Below, one piece after another: positions 22,146 through 30,271 of a DNA stretch of 40,780 nt (position 1 is its first letter; each line of letters starts with the position of its first letter). Source of the DNA: a virus. A program made the translations under genes and the position numbers. Where the stretch lies: the IMG/VR virus record IMGVR_UViG_3300024518_000793, positions 1 through 40,780 of that record. One strand, 5' to 3'. The notes beneath the pieces are model-generated. The model was not told the DNA's origin. It did not search any database and saw nothing but the letters and a program-made list of their open reading frames with translations.

Positions 22146-23667
22146 TAGCTTGTGCTCCTTTAATAGCTTCTTGGATAACCCCTGGACCAGCATCGGCTAG
22201 GAGTTGTTGTTGTTGTGCTTGTTGTTGATCTGCAGCTAACTCATCTGGGGTTTTCATTAGACCATCCATATCAATGAATAGGGCTGTACCAGCTCTCTCA
22301 AGGAATGTAGTTTTATTAATCTCAGGCGGGAGTTGTGCAGCTTGAACAGCAATTTGTGCATACTGTAGCATCTTATCTAAATCATCCGTTCTACCTAAAG
22401 CAGATAGACCTGTAATAATTGTAGGAGACACGGAACCCTTAGGAAGCTTTTGTAGCTTCTTAGATTTCTCTAGTCTCTTAGTAAAGATACTAATAAAGGG
22501 TAGTTGAAATTCTTGTGATTGAATTGTATAAACACCACCAAGGGTATCTTCTAATTCTCTCGCAAGGAATCTAATTTCTTCAGCAGTTACTCTCTCAGCA
22601 TTACGCTGTACAGAACTATTAAGTAAGAAGGCTTTAGCCAACTCAGTCTCAACGTCTCTGTATGTCTCACGGACAACACTGAAGTCAGCTCGTTTCTCCG
22701 CTTGGATAACTGAGATATCATCAGCGTCCCCAGGTTTAACGTCACCGTTCTCAGCACTCGACACATCTTTAATACGTGTCTGTCCATTCTTTTTAACTAA
22801 GAATACAACTTTAGACATAGCAGCAGAACCCTCTGTAAGGTCTCTACGCAGTCCTTCAAGCGACACAAAGTCTCCAAAGTATTCTTCAACTAAACCACGA
22901 CCATAATCTTCTCCATCAATTCTAGAGAAACGTAAAGGCAACCAAGGGTTATCATCTAATGGATAAGACCCTTGAGCAGACTTAATGTTTACTTCATTGA
23001 TTTCCTGACGAACTGTCCAGTTCTTTGCGGTTCTCTTGATACGAGTGTAGATAGCCACTTCCTCAATAGGAGTTCCATCTTCATTCGGTGTCATATTAAT
23101 TTTAGCTTCTTTAACAACCTCTTCATCAAGGGTTAAAGGACTAGCCATTTCTTTAGTGATAATCTCAAGGACATTCCCTGAGCTATCTCTGCGTACCGTA
23201 TAGGAATCCAAACGATACACACGGATGTTATTGTCTTCACCTAAGTAGATGAGAGCATTACCCGAAGTGATTAACAGTTTGAGTGCTAGGAAAAATGGAG
23301 CACGAAATGGTGTACTCTCTAACTCAGCCATTGCGACTTTCTCACGATCCTTAAGACCACTTTCGATCTTAGTACGGAACTCTTTGTCAGTCTTTTCCAT
23401 CTCTTGTACATCAGCTTCAATAGCAGTGTAACGGAAGAATGGACCATTAGTAGGAAACAGGGCAAGCAAAAGCTTAGACGCTAAGTTGTTAACAGCTCTC
23501 GCACCAAAACCTTGGAAGGGTGTATATAGACTACTTGAGTCCATGTGGCCTTCTTTAGGTAATAGGAAAGGGATTGTTAACTCGGCACACATTCGGCCTC
23601 GGTCTAAGAATTGATCACGCACTCTTTCCAGGCCCTTGTAGGACCCAGCAATCGTTTGGATATTCAT
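22120..23667 (-). CDS. Portal / head-tail connector (gp8-like)
   Basis: A 515-aa portal protein of the T7 type: RVRDQFLDRGRMCAELTIPF, GFGARAVNNLASKLLLALFP, NNIRVYRLDSYTVRRDSSG, LPLRFSRIDGEDYGRGLVEE and the late VTAEEIRFLARELEDTLGG. A Gln-rich C-terminus (ADQQQAQQQQ) ends it. The dodecamer forms the DNA gate of the head and docks TerL. Length is close to T7 gp8 (536 aa). Confidence 0.95.
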   Translation of the reverse strand: MNIQTIAGSYKGLERVRDQFLDRGRMCAELTIPFLLPKEGHMDSSSLYTPFQGFGARAVNNLASKLLLALFPTNGPFFRYTAIEADVQEMEKTDKEFRTKIESGLKDREKVAMAELESTPFRAPFFLALKLLITSGNALIYLGEDNNIRVYRLDSYTVRRDSSGNVLEIITKEMASPLTLDEEVVKEAKINMTPNEDGTPIEEVAIYTRIKRTAKNWTVRQEINEVNIKSAQGSYPLDDNPWLPLRFSRIDGEDYGRGLVEEYFGDFVSLEGLRRDLTEGSAAMSKVVFLVKKNGQTRIKDVSSAENGDVKPGDADDISVIQAEKRADFSVVRETYRDVETELAKAFLLNSSVQRNAERVTAEEIRFLARELEDTLGGVYTIQSQEFQLPFISIFTKRLEKSKKLQKLPKGSVSPTIITGLSALGRTDDLDKMLQYAQIAVQAAQLPPEINKTTFLERAGTALFIDMDGLMKTPDELAADQQQAQQQQLLADAGPGVIQEAIKGAQANDGAQTEE

Positions 23668-23683
23668 GTGTTAACCTTTTGGT

Positions 23684-23902
23684 TTATTCGGGTACGTTCG
23701 CGCCTGATCCTGAAGTACCACCTGGTGTGATAAGGAATCTGTTAAGTCCTTTAGAAGGAGCTTTCTTTTCTAGGCGTTTCTTTTTAGAACCTGTGACTAG
23801 AACGTCTGGTTCTTTTTCCTCAATCTTGGCGACTGGGGCTGGTGTAGGAATCTTGGGAGATTTACCGCCACCTTTATAGTTTACTGGTTGTAGTTTTTTC
23901 AT
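23684..23902 (-). CDS. Small basic virion-type protein before portal
   Basis: A 72-aa, Lys/Pro-rich protein (KLQPVNYKGGGKSPKIPTP, GSKKKRLEKKAPSKG) ending in a Gly/Ser tail. It overlaps the GNAT gene end by 29 nt and lies 16 bp before the portal. T7 has a small Lys-rich virion protein, gp7.3, at this place, needed for adsorption; composition and position agree, but sequence identity is not evident. Call is tentative. Confidence 0.65.
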   Translation of the reverse strand: MKKLQPVNYKGGGKSPKIPTPAPVAKIEEKEPDVLVTGSKKKRLEKKAPSKGLNRFLITPGGTSGSGANVPE

Positions 23903-24359
23903 TTGATTTAATCTTTCTTAGGAAATACCCCACTCGCTCGTATCCTTTGCGCTCAAAGAATTTAAGCTTGCGTTCGGCTTCTATGCCATTTGCAATTCCC
24001 ACGAAAGACTCATCAACGTCACGAGCTCTCGCCCACGTTTCATAATTTTGTAGCAACATAACCCCAGCTCTAGTGTTCCTATATTCAGGAAGTACATACA
24101 CAACCTCTTGGCTGGACATGAAACCTCTACGGAATAAGTAAGGTTCTAGATTGGCTACCATGAAACCTGTAAGGTCTCCTTCGCCATTCTGGGATACAAA
24201 GATGTGAATAGAATCTTGTTGTAAAGTGTACTTAAAATAAAATCTCACAACGTCCTCTTCATAAGAAAGGTGTGAGATTGTTTCTAATACATTCTGTCTA
24301 GCAAGTTCTACAAAAGCATCTTCGTCTTCTGCTCTTATTGGTCTAACTGATACTGTCAT
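23874..24359 (-). CDS. GNAT-family acetyltransferase
   Basis: A 161-aa GNAT protein: VRPIRAEDEDAFVELA at the N-terminus, GFMVANLEPYLFRRG, EVVYVLPEYRNTRAGVMLLQ (the strand and acetyl-CoA loop R-T-AG, close to the usual R--G-G/A) and KLKFFERKGYERVGYFLRK. ATG 24359 has a strong GAGGAGG ribosome site; earlier in-frame starts overlap the previous gene. Similar GNAT genes sit before the portal in other marine T7-like phages. Target unknown: it might modify a virion or host protein. Confidence 0.85.
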   Translation of the reverse strand: MTVSVRPIRAEDEDAFVELARQNVLETISHLSYEEDVVRFYFKYTLQQDSIHIFVSQNGEGDLTGFMVANLEPYLFRRGFMSSQEVVYVLPEYRNTRAGVMLLQNYETWARARDVDESFVGIANGIEAERKLKFFERKGYERVGYFLRKIKSNEKTTTSKL

Positions 24360-24360
24360 T

Positions 24361-24552
24361 TTATTCCTCCTCATCTACTTCGAGAAGATACCCGATGTAG
24401 GAAATAATTTTTTGTTGTCCTTGTAGAAATCTTAGGTCATCTTTACTAATCTCCTTTGTGGGGAGAGTGTTAGGGAACCTCAATTTGAGTTCCTCGTGTA
24501 ACCCTGTGATAGCTAATGCGGACTGTGTAGTTAATCTGAAGTCTTCTGACAT
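24361..24552 (-). CDS. Small protein heading the virion operon
   Basis: A 63-aa protein (SEDFRLTTQSALAITGLHEE, LQGQQKIISYIGYLLEVDEEE) with mixed helices and an acidic end. It begins 10 bp below a phage-type promoter (24562-24583), with AGGAG 9 nt before its ATG, and its last codons hold the ribosome site of the GNAT gene. No family recognised. As first gene of the virion transcript it is likely well expressed. Confidence 0.75.
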   Translation of the reverse strand: MSEDFRLTTQSALAITGLHEELKLRFPNTLPTKEISKDDLRFLQGQQKIISYIGYLLEVDEEE

Positions 24553-24561
24553 GGGAATATA

Positions 24562-24583
24562 CTCCTACTAATGTTAATTAAGG
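24562..24583 (-). promoter_or_regulatory. Putative phage RNA polymerase promoter for virion genes
   Basis: The minus strand reads CCTTAATTAACATTAGTAGG. It matches the sites at 3194-3214, 3311-3330 and 34211-34230 in CTTAAT, ACATTA and the final AG. It lies in one of the few gaps between genes, exactly at the switch from replication to virion genes. Position adds weight to the motif match. Confidence 0.6.
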
Positions 24584-24607
24584 TTAAGTTCTTTTAGTTT
24601 CAATTAC

Positions 24608-24943
24608 TTAGAAGTTAAATGACATTTGCTTGTCATCTACCTCTTCAGACTGTTTAAGCACAAAGCTTAACCTAGCCAGGGCGTTCCACGCTAAGTGGGC
24701 TGCATGTAGTTGTTGACTTTCAGGATCAAATTTTTCCCCCATTTTTTCAGCCATATAATGACGAAGCATAGCACTGGTGTATCTATCTATACCGTGTGGT
24801 ACTTCTTTCCATCCATCCCTTGTGTACTTATTGGCACCAAAGGTGCCTACTGCTCCTACTTCTAATAATGCGTCAGCGAAGCCCCCTAGGACTAAATCTA
24901 GATCTGGCTTCCCTCCGTCAAACTTTGCTCCTTTAGCTACCAT
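24608..24943 (-). CDS. dATP/dGTP diphosphohydrolase N-terminal-like protein
   Basis: A 111-aa protein with GAKFDGGKPDLDLVLGGFAD, ALLEVGAVGTFGANKYTRDG and later LHAAHLAWNALARLSFVL. This matches the phage family annotated as dATP/dGTP diphosphohydrolase N-terminal domain (formerly DUF5664; KFD-GKP, ALLEV, FGA-KY, H-A-ANAL). Members are linked to purine dNTP pools; a MazG-like domain often follows but is absent here. I pick ATG 24943 because the family begins just before GAKFD and GGGAG lies upstream; it overlaps the exonuclease end by 11 nt. Biochemistry of the lone domain is uncertain. Confidence 0.75.
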   Translation of the reverse strand: MVAKGAKFDGGKPDLDLVLGGFADALLEVGAVGTFGANKYTRDGWKEVPHGIDRYTSAMLRHYMAEKMGEKFDPESQQLHAAHLAWNALARLSFVLKQSEEVDDKQMSFNF

Positions 24944-25751
24944 TTTCTGTGGGCTCCCATAATTTAATTTTGTTATTTGGATAATCTTCATATTGTAGTA
25001 TCTTTGCAATCCTGGCTTGTACTAGAGCTTCCTTCTCAGTCAACCCTGCCTTCTCAAAACGAGAGACAATAGCTTCCCATACCGTACAAGGTTCACCCTG
25101 TTGCCATCTAGTTTCCACTTCACCCTTCCTAGGTCCACGTTTAAATTCATGTTCATAAGACTCACATAGAGTAGGGTTGTTTAGAATATCTACGGCGGCC
25201 TTTGGACCTACACCAGGACATCCCTTGTAACCGTCTACCGTATCTCCAGTCAAAGTTTGCATGAAATGTAAATGCTGTCCATCTCGTTCTGAAGCTTTAG
25301 AGGTTGTGTTGTCTACGAAGTTATAGACATCCACAGGTATCTGATAGAGGTCCTTATCAATAGTAACAATAATTGATTCCTCTTCAGCAGGGTCCGTTGC
25401 TAAGATACCTAATAAATCATCTGCTTCTAGAAACTTATCTGACCTGCATGAATACTTATCCTCTACGAACTCCCTAAGTTTCTTAAGAAGTATGGGTCTA
25501 TGTATTCCCTCTCTGTTTGATTTATAATCTGGGTATACTGTTTTACGAAAGTTATTCTTGTCTGAGAAACAAAATAACATATCAGGGAAATCAAACTTAG
25601 CCCCTATGCGTCCAATCAAACTCTCTAGGGTTCTTACCCCGTGTTGGTAATCAGCATCATAAGTGACATCCCCGTCACCCCAATCTGTCTTAGTCTCCAC
25701 AGCACAGGCGGTTCTGTACACTACGATATCCGCATCAATTAATAATCTCAT
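24933..25751 (-). CDS. 5'-3' exonuclease (T7 gp6-like)
   Basis: A 272-aa FEN/5' nuclease. Metal ligands are visible in RLLIDADIVVYR (Asp6), FCFSDKNNFRK, KFLEADDLLGI and IIVTIDKDLYQIP; QTLTGDTVDGYKGCPGVGPK is the helix-3-turn DNA-binding part. T7 gp6 degrades host DNA and removes RNA primers, and also works in recombination. It ends the replication block and its start overlaps the HNH-like gene by 4 nt. Confidence 0.93.
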   Translation of the reverse strand: MRLLIDADIVVYRTACAVETKTDWGDGDVTYDADYQHGVRTLESLIGRIGAKFDFPDMLFCFSDKNNFRKTVYPDYKSNREGIHRPILLKKLREFVEDKYSCRSDKFLEADDLLGILATDPAEEESIIVTIDKDLYQIPVDVYNFVDNTTSKASERDGQHLHFMQTLTGDTVDGYKGCPGVGPKAAVDILNNPTLCESYEHEFKRGPRKGEVETRWQQGEPCTVWEAIVSRFEKAGLTEKEALVQARIAKILQYEDYPNNKIKLWEPTENGS

Positions 25752-26080
25752 CTCTGCTCTCCAAAGTTGTTTATAATATATTCTTTATAGAAGTCTGCCA
25801 GTGCTTGAATCTCAGACCACGAAGCGTCTGTTTTAATCTGATTAGCTCTTGAGGATATAACGAGAATGTTTCCTCGGACGTAACCCATCTCAGGAACTAT
25901 ACGATCTAGAGTAGGGCTAAAGGGGCCTGAAACCCCCTTAGACTTACCTATTCTAACCTTGAGAGCGGGGCAGAACTCAGGTATCTCTATGTCTTCTGTG
26001 GTGATACTGAAGGGAACTCTATGTTTCTTAGCTCTCCTCTTTGCAGTACTCACCATACTACTTATCATTTGTTTTGTCAA
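25748..26080 (-). CDS. HNH-like small endonuclease protein
   Basis: A 110-aa protein with FCPALKVRIG, then FSPTLDRIVPEMGYVRGNIL and ISSRANQIKTDASWSEI. This layout (CP-, SP-LDRI-P--GY--GN, I--RAN-IK-DA) is that of many small phage HNH-type proteins, though the His expected before SPTLDRI is not evident, so activity is uncertain. It overlaps genes on both sides by 4 nt within the replication operon. It may be a free-standing endonuclease or a remnant kept for another role. Confidence 0.65.
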   Translation of the reverse strand: MTKQMISSMVSTAKRRAKKHRVPFSITTEDIEIPEFCPALKVRIGKSKGVSGPFSPTLDRIVPEMGYVRGNILVISSRANQIKTDASWSEIQALADFYKEYIINNFGEQR

Positions 26081-26280
26081 AAGATCTCCTTACCCAGCTT
26101 AGTGATACAAAGGTCACACATTAGACGTGCCACAGAGTTCTTAGCGTCAGGGTGTTTTGGTTGGGTGTTGTACTTCATTATACCAATCATCGGTTCTTCA
26201 CACTCAGCACAAGCTAGATCTAAGGGACAGGCTTGCACTCCGTTTACACCTAGCTTTCTATTCTTTAACAAATCAGTCAT
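26077..26280 (-). CDS. Small zinc-ribbon-like protein
   Basis: A 67-aa protein with CPLDLACAECEEP and, 30 residues later, CDLC, giving paired cysteines that could bind zinc. The rest is basic and short. It overlaps its neighbours by 4 nt at both ends, so translation is likely coupled between the 71-aa protein and the HNH-like gene. No family recognised; nucleic-acid binding is only suggested by the cysteine pattern. Confidence 0.75.
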   Translation of the reverse strand: MTDLLKNRKLGVNGVQACPLDLACAECEEPMIGIMKYNTQPKHPDAKNSVARLMCDLCITKLGKEIF

Positions 26281-26492
26281 ACTAAATCCTCCGTAATGAA
26301 TACCTTTTCTGGAGATTTCAAGTATGAGTAAGGGTTGTCCTCGCTATACGAAAGAGGCTTTAGGCGCACCATACGTGCGGTTAAGGATACCACCTTTGCT
26401 TTAGAAAAAGAAGCCCCTGCGTTACGTCCATGTCCCTCACAAACAAGAGCAGAAGCCCCAACTGTTATATCTTTATTATTAAAATCTTTCAT
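26277..26492 (-). CDS. Hypothetical protein after DNA polymerase
   Basis: A 71-aa protein starting at ATG 26492, with AAGGAG 6 nt upstream (a longer frame inside the polymerase gene is an artefact). It reads KDFNNKDITVGASALVCEGH, GRNAGASFSKAKVVSLTARM and ends KSPEKVFITEDLV. The beta-like pattern with GRNAG is distinctive but not one I can place. It lies between DNA polymerase and the zinc-ribbon-like gene. Confidence 0.8.
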   Translation of the reverse strand: MKDFNNKDITVGASALVCEGHGRNAGASFSKAKVVSLTARMVRLKPLSYSEDNPYSYLKSPEKVFITEDLV

Positions 26493-26502
26493 TAGTTTCT
26501 CC

Positions 26503-28347
26503 TTAATGTGTTTCGGCCCATGTGTCACCAACCTTATACTCTCCATCAATAGGACATTGTAAATCAAAGTCCTGGGTTGTCTTACGCATCCCTTCGACCA
26601 AGAAGCCTCCCATGATATCCGCGAGTTCTGGTTTACATTCCATCTGGATCTCATCGTGTACGTTAGCACAGTATTCATAATCTACACTAGGTACATAACC
26701 CGCTTTCTGAATAGCCTCATCAGCATTAATCAGGGACTGCTTCATAATGATAGCACCATCACTTTGTAGTAATGTATTTAAGGCTGCGTGTTCATAACGG
26801 ACGCTCAACACACGACCATCTAGACCTCTAATGGATCCTTTCTTGGATGCCTTTTTGACACTGTTGATTAACTTAGCCAACGCTGGGATCTTAAGAAGGA
26901 AACGAGCGCGAAGTGTCTTACCTACTTTAAAGGAGCCATTCACAATACTACCAAGCTTACCATCACCAGCTCCATACAAGAAAGCGTAGATAAAGGTCTT
27001 GGCCATATCCCTGTTAGGAAGTCCTGCTGCATTCTGGTTCTCTGTGTGGATGTCCCCATCTACAACAACCTTTGCGTAAGCTCCTTTGTCCCAGAAAGCC
27101 ATACGATGCGCTAGACATCTTAACTCTAGTCCAGAAGCGTCTGCCCCTACAAACTTCCATCCCTGTCTAGGTCCGAAGAGTTCACGGCAATCTTGTCCAT
27201 ACGGAGCACGAACGCTAGGAACCTGCGCCACGTTTGGGTGAGAGTGTGTGCAACGTCCTGTAACAGCACCATTGGTATTAACAGAACCGTGAATGCGCCC
27301 ATTTTTAACCAGCTTAAGCCAGGCTTGATTACCTTCAGCAACCGCACCAATCCGCTTATCAAGTAAGAAGTAAGTGGAAAGCAGTTTAGCCTCAGGGTAT
27401 TTAAGTTTTGAAAGAATCGTCTCATCAATTTTAGGCCCTCCTTTAGGCGTGTATTCTTTTGGTTTCCATTGGTACTTCTCAGTGAAGACCCTAGCAATAT
27501 GTGCTCGGCTCCCTGGATTGAAAGGCGTGTGTTTGGTTTTTAAAGGACCAGGCTCTATGTCATCTAAGTGTTTCTTACGGAGATTTCCCGTAGGATAAGT
27601 ATCCTTGATTAGCTTTGTTAGTTTTGTTTTATTAGGGGCTTGGTGTCTTCCTGAGACGTAACACTGAGGAGTCTTCGTGTTGGTTGTCCAACCCTCAAAC
27701 GTACCTGCCATATCCTCAGTGATCTTGTGTCGTTTAGCTACGAGGTCTGCGTATAACTTAGCTGCTTCGTTCTCGTTGAACCCAATTCCGTTCTTAACCT
27801 GACGGTCAATGATGGTAGCAAATTTATGTTCTAGATCTATACAGGGCTGAGAATATTTTTTACCATCAAAATGAGCCAGTAGTTTTACCGTAAGCATAAC
27901 ATCCTGAACACAATACTCTAACATCTCTTCTGAATACTCAGACCAATCCGAAGTCTCCCCGAAGTCTCCCTTGAAGAAATTCAAACGATAACCCCAAGAC
28001 TTCAACGAGTGTCTTCCTCGCATACCTTTAGGCATCTTGGAGCCCATCTTTAGGTCCTCAGTATAAATGTCTGTGTAGATAACACGGGAAAGAATTAGTG
28101 TATCTGTAACTTTACAGCAGAAGTTTTTGTTCGGGTACAGCTTATGTAGCACTGGGATATCATAATTAATAGCGTTGTGTCCAATGAGGTGGTCCGCTTG
28201 CTCTAAAAGCCTGACACCTTCTGCGATATTAGCTGGATCGAAGCTATGAGTTTCCCCTGTGTTGATGTCATGCGCGACCAGACAATGGATTTTTGTGACC
28301 TCATCGTAGAGCCCGTCTGTTTCTAAGTCAAAAACTAATTCTTTCAT
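26503..28347 (-). CDS. Family A DNA polymerase (T7 gp5-like)
   Basis: A 614-aa replicative polymerase. The N-terminal 3'-5' exonuclease starts LVFDLETDG (Asp7, Glu9) and has HNAINYDIPVL and the later YCVQDVMLT. Polymerase motifs: A in VGADASGLELRCLAHR, B in RDMAKTFIYAFLYGAGDG, C in NVHDEIQMECK (His564, Asp565, Glu566). The position after motif B keeps Tyr (FLYGAG), as in T7. Length is below T7 gp5 (704 aa), so the thioredoxin-binding loop may be reduced or absent. It works with the primase-helicase and SSB nearby. Confidence 0.96.
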   Translation of the reverse strand: MKELVFDLETDGLYDEVTKIHCLVAHDINTGETHSFDPANIAEGVRLLEQADHLIGHNAINYDIPVLHKLYPNKNFCCKVTDTLILSRVIYTDIYTEDLKMGSKMPKGMRGRHSLKSWGYRLNFFKGDFGETSDWSEYSEEMLEYCVQDVMLTVKLLAHFDGKKYSQPCIDLEHKFATIIDRQVKNGIGFNENEAAKLYADLVAKRHKITEDMAGTFEGWTTNTKTPQCYVSGRHQAPNKTKLTKLIKDTYPTGNLRKKHLDDIEPGPLKTKHTPFNPGSRAHIARVFTEKYQWKPKEYTPKGGPKIDETILSKLKYPEAKLLSTYFLLDKRIGAVAEGNQAWLKLVKNGRIHGSVNTNGAVTGRCTHSHPNVAQVPSVRAPYGQDCRELFGPRQGWKFVGADASGLELRCLAHRMAFWDKGAYAKVVVDGDIHTENQNAAGLPNRDMAKTFIYAFLYGAGDGKLGSIVNGSFKVGKTLRARFLLKIPALAKLINSVKKASKKGSIRGLDGRVLSVRYEHAALNTLLQSDGAIIMKQSLINADEAIQKAGYVPSVDYEYCANVHDEIQMECKPELADIMGGFLVEGMRKTTQDFDLQCPIDGEYKVGDTWAETH

Positions 28348-28356
28348 CCTATTCTC

Positions 28357-28527
28357 CTACTTTATATTAATGAACTCAAATCCGTCTGGGTTCATGTTGT
28401 TCCTTTTGAAAGCACTCTTAATTTTATCTAAAGCTTTCTCGGGAGTGCGTTCTTTAGAGTAGCACCAATAGTAAACAGATTCTTTAAAAGCGTAGAACTT
28501 ATATTTATTAATTGGTTTATGTTTCAT
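28357..28527 (-). CDS. Small basic hypothetical protein, 56 aa
   Basis: ATG 28527 with GGAG 6 nt upstream opens a frame reading KHKPINKYKFYAFKESVYYW, then ERTPEKALDKIKSAFKRNN and FEFINIK. It is basic and rich in aromatic residues. A TTG 12 nt upstream gives a slightly longer version that would overlap the ribosome site. It lies 10 bp before the DNA polymerase gene. No family recognised. Confidence 0.7.
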   Translation of the reverse strand: MKHKPINKYKFYAFKESVYYWCYSKERTPEKALDKIKSAFKRNNMNPDGFEFINIK

Positions 28528-28529
28528 CC

Positions 28530-28928
28530 TTATCTCCAACCTACTTGTTGTAAAAATTTATCCCTAACCGCGTCACCCAAGCCTCTTGCTAAAGAAATAA
28601 CCAGCTCTTTCCTCGCGTTATCTAAATCAGGCTGAACTTCAGGCATCATGTTACACAAGCCAATATGAGTATCTAGGCGACATATTACATGGGAAGGGGG
28701 CCAAGGCTCCGCGTCCTCTGTAATACTAAGACCTGTATGAGCAACTGCAAACTTAAACTCACGCCCTCCAGTTATCTCATTCACCAATACGTTAAGATGA
28801 TTTTCAATATATCGTGGGTCGTAAGGTACCTGTTCTTCATGCCTTTTTATAATTTCTTTTAGTCTTTTTATCTCAGACCTATGAGACTTATAAAAGATAT
28901 TAAAAATAAATGATTTAATTCTAGTCAT
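28530..28928 (-). CDS. Hypothetical protein, 132 aa
   Basis: A basic, helical N-terminus (SFIFNIFYKSHRSEIKRLKE, able to lie on a membrane or nucleic acid) is followed by a mixed domain (REFKFAVAHTGLSITEDAEP, WPPSHVICRLDTHIGLC) and a helical end. No known motif. It sits between ligase and the 56-aa gene in the replication operon, 3 bp from each. Function unknown. Confidence 0.8.
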   Translation of the reverse strand: MTRIKSFIFNIFYKSHRSEIKRLKEIIKRHEEQVPYDPRYIENHLNVLVNEITGGREFKFAVAHTGLSITEDAEPWPPSHVICRLDTHIGLCNMMPEVQPDLDNARKELVISLARGLGDAVRDKFLQQVGWR

Positions 28929-28931
28929 GCT

Positions 28932-29612
28932 TTATCCTTTACAATGTTTAGCGTCTTTGTCAAAACGAAGTCTAATGAAACGAGGGTGCCTAAACTTACC
29001 CGCTTCTGTCAACTCCATACATTCTACTTCTATTACAGTACCTACCAACTCAGGGCGGAAGTAATCTTTTCTGTCAGTGTGAGTAAACCCAGTACCAACC
29101 TTACCTTTGGAAGTCATAAAGGCTCCTAAGCAACCTTCAAATTGTCCTGTACCTTCAATCAACTCAGTGATAACAACATCATGCGTCTCACTAGATTTAA
29201 CCTTAAGCCATTTCTCTGGTGTTGTCAAGACTAAACCTTCGTGTCCACCATTTAACACAACTTGAAGGTAATCCTCAATCAACTCAGGAGAGGGACTATC
29301 TACTTCAGCAAGAAGAAGTCTTGGGTCTAACGGTTGGATACTAAATATCTCATCCATTTCAACCTGGCGTGGAAGATTCTTAGAACACCTAACGATCTCC
29401 ACAGTCTTCTTAAAGGATCCACAGAATATCTCAACGTCCATCACCTCAGTAATGTTATTAAGAACATCGTCTAACCCATACAAAGGCTTTCCGTTAAAAC
29501 TTGTTGCTGTTTTATTGAAGGGGCAAAGCTCTGCTCGAACGCCATCAATCTTTTTAGATATAATAGTCTTTCCAACAATCTCTTTTCCAACGTATAGTTT
29601 AGGCTTTTTCAT
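28932..29612 (-). CDS. Small ATP-dependent DNA ligase
   Basis: A 226-aa ligase. The adenylation motif KIDGVR gives catalytic Lys21 (KxDGxR); VMDVEIFCG is motif III, HEGLVLTTPEKWLKVK covers motifs IV and V, and GKFRHPRFIRLRFDK resembles the final motif of T7-type ligases. It is much shorter than T7 ligase (359 aa), so the segments between motifs and the OB domain are reduced. It should seal nicks in replication and recombination. Confidence 0.92.
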   Translation of the reverse strand: MKKPKLYVGKEIVGKTIISKKIDGVRAELCPFNKTATSFNGKPLYGLDDVLNNITEVMDVEIFCGSFKKTVEIVRCSKNLPRQVEMDEIFSIQPLDPRLLLAEVDSPSPELIEDYLQVVLNGGHEGLVLTTPEKWLKVKSSETHDVVITELIEGTGQFEGCLGAFMTSKGKVGTGFTHTDRKDYFRPELVGTVIEVECMELTEAGKFRHPRFIRLRFDKDAKHCKG

Positions 29613-29635
29613 CTGTGACTCCTTAGGTATTATTA

Positions 29636-29917
29636 TTATTTAGAAGGGAATAGCTGTCCTAGAACAACATCGAATTGCTCCAAACGTCTTTCCTTTAAGG
29701 CTACTTCATCCAGTGCATCTACTAGATCATCTAGATCCATGTTCTTGTCAACACACATCTCAGTGATTTTACCTTCGAGACCTAAGATCTCAGCTTCTAG
29801 TTCTGCTTTTTTCAAATCGGCTTTAGCATTCATCATCTTAGCACGAAGAGGTGCCATAGATTCATCCAGCTTTTCTTTGCTCATTGAAATAATTTTCTTG
29901 AAAGGTTGTAGTTCCAT
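29636..29917 (-). CDS. Coiled-coil hypothetical protein, 93 aa
   Basis: A helical protein (MSKEKLDESMAPLRAKMMN, KADLKKAELEAEILGLEGK, VDALDEVALKERRLEQFD) with heptad-like spacing. No catalytic motif. It begins 18 bp after the 111-aa gene and ends 23 bp before the ligase. A possible small regulator or binding partner; nothing more can be said from sequence. Confidence 0.8.
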   Translation of the reverse strand: MELQPFKKIISMSKEKLDESMAPLRAKMMNAKADLKKAELEAEILGLEGKITEMCVDKNMDLDDLVDALDEVALKERRLEQFDVVLGQLFPSK

Positions 29918-29935
29918 TTAATCTCCTCAGATCGG

Positions 29936-30271
29936 TTAAGTTAATAATAGTAGTTTATTGGTACTCTTTTTCTTTGTCAAGGGCTTTTCTAATCTTGCAG
30001 GTATTTCACCAACATGCCTCTCTGCAGACATATAAGAAGGTTCGGGGTAATAGTTTGTGGGGCTGCCGCTTTTCTCTAATAATCTCTCTATCATGTGTGA
30101 AACCGTATGGTGTACGTCTTCCGCCCAACTGATTCTATTTATTAAGCTGCGTCCTGTTTTATTATCCCTTATCTCTATTTCATCTGAGCCTACACAAGGA
30201 ACTCTGGACGAGATCATATCAAACCTTCCGCCTTGTGAATACCTCCTACGGAACTCGTCAGGGTGCATCAT
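29936..30271 (-). CDS. Hypothetical protein after primase-helicase, 111 aa
   Basis: A 111-aa protein (MHPDEFRRRYSQGGRFDMIS, IRDNKTGRSLINRISWAED, HHTVSHMIERLLEK) with a basic, low-complexity end (LEKPLTKKKSTNKLLLLT). Its start touches the primase-helicase stop, so expression is coupled. No family recognised. Confidence 0.8.
   Translation of the reverse strand: MMHPDEFRRRYSQGGRFDMISSRVPCVGSDEIEIRDNKTGRSLINRISWAEDVHHTVSHMIERLLEKSGSPTNYYPEPSYMSAERHVGEIPARLEKPLTKKKSTNKLLLLT

Noticed and set aside
29445-29465. CTTAATAACATTACTGAGG, similar to the proposed phage promoter
   Set aside because: It is inside the ligase gene and one base shorter within the core; spacing is rigid in promoters of this class.
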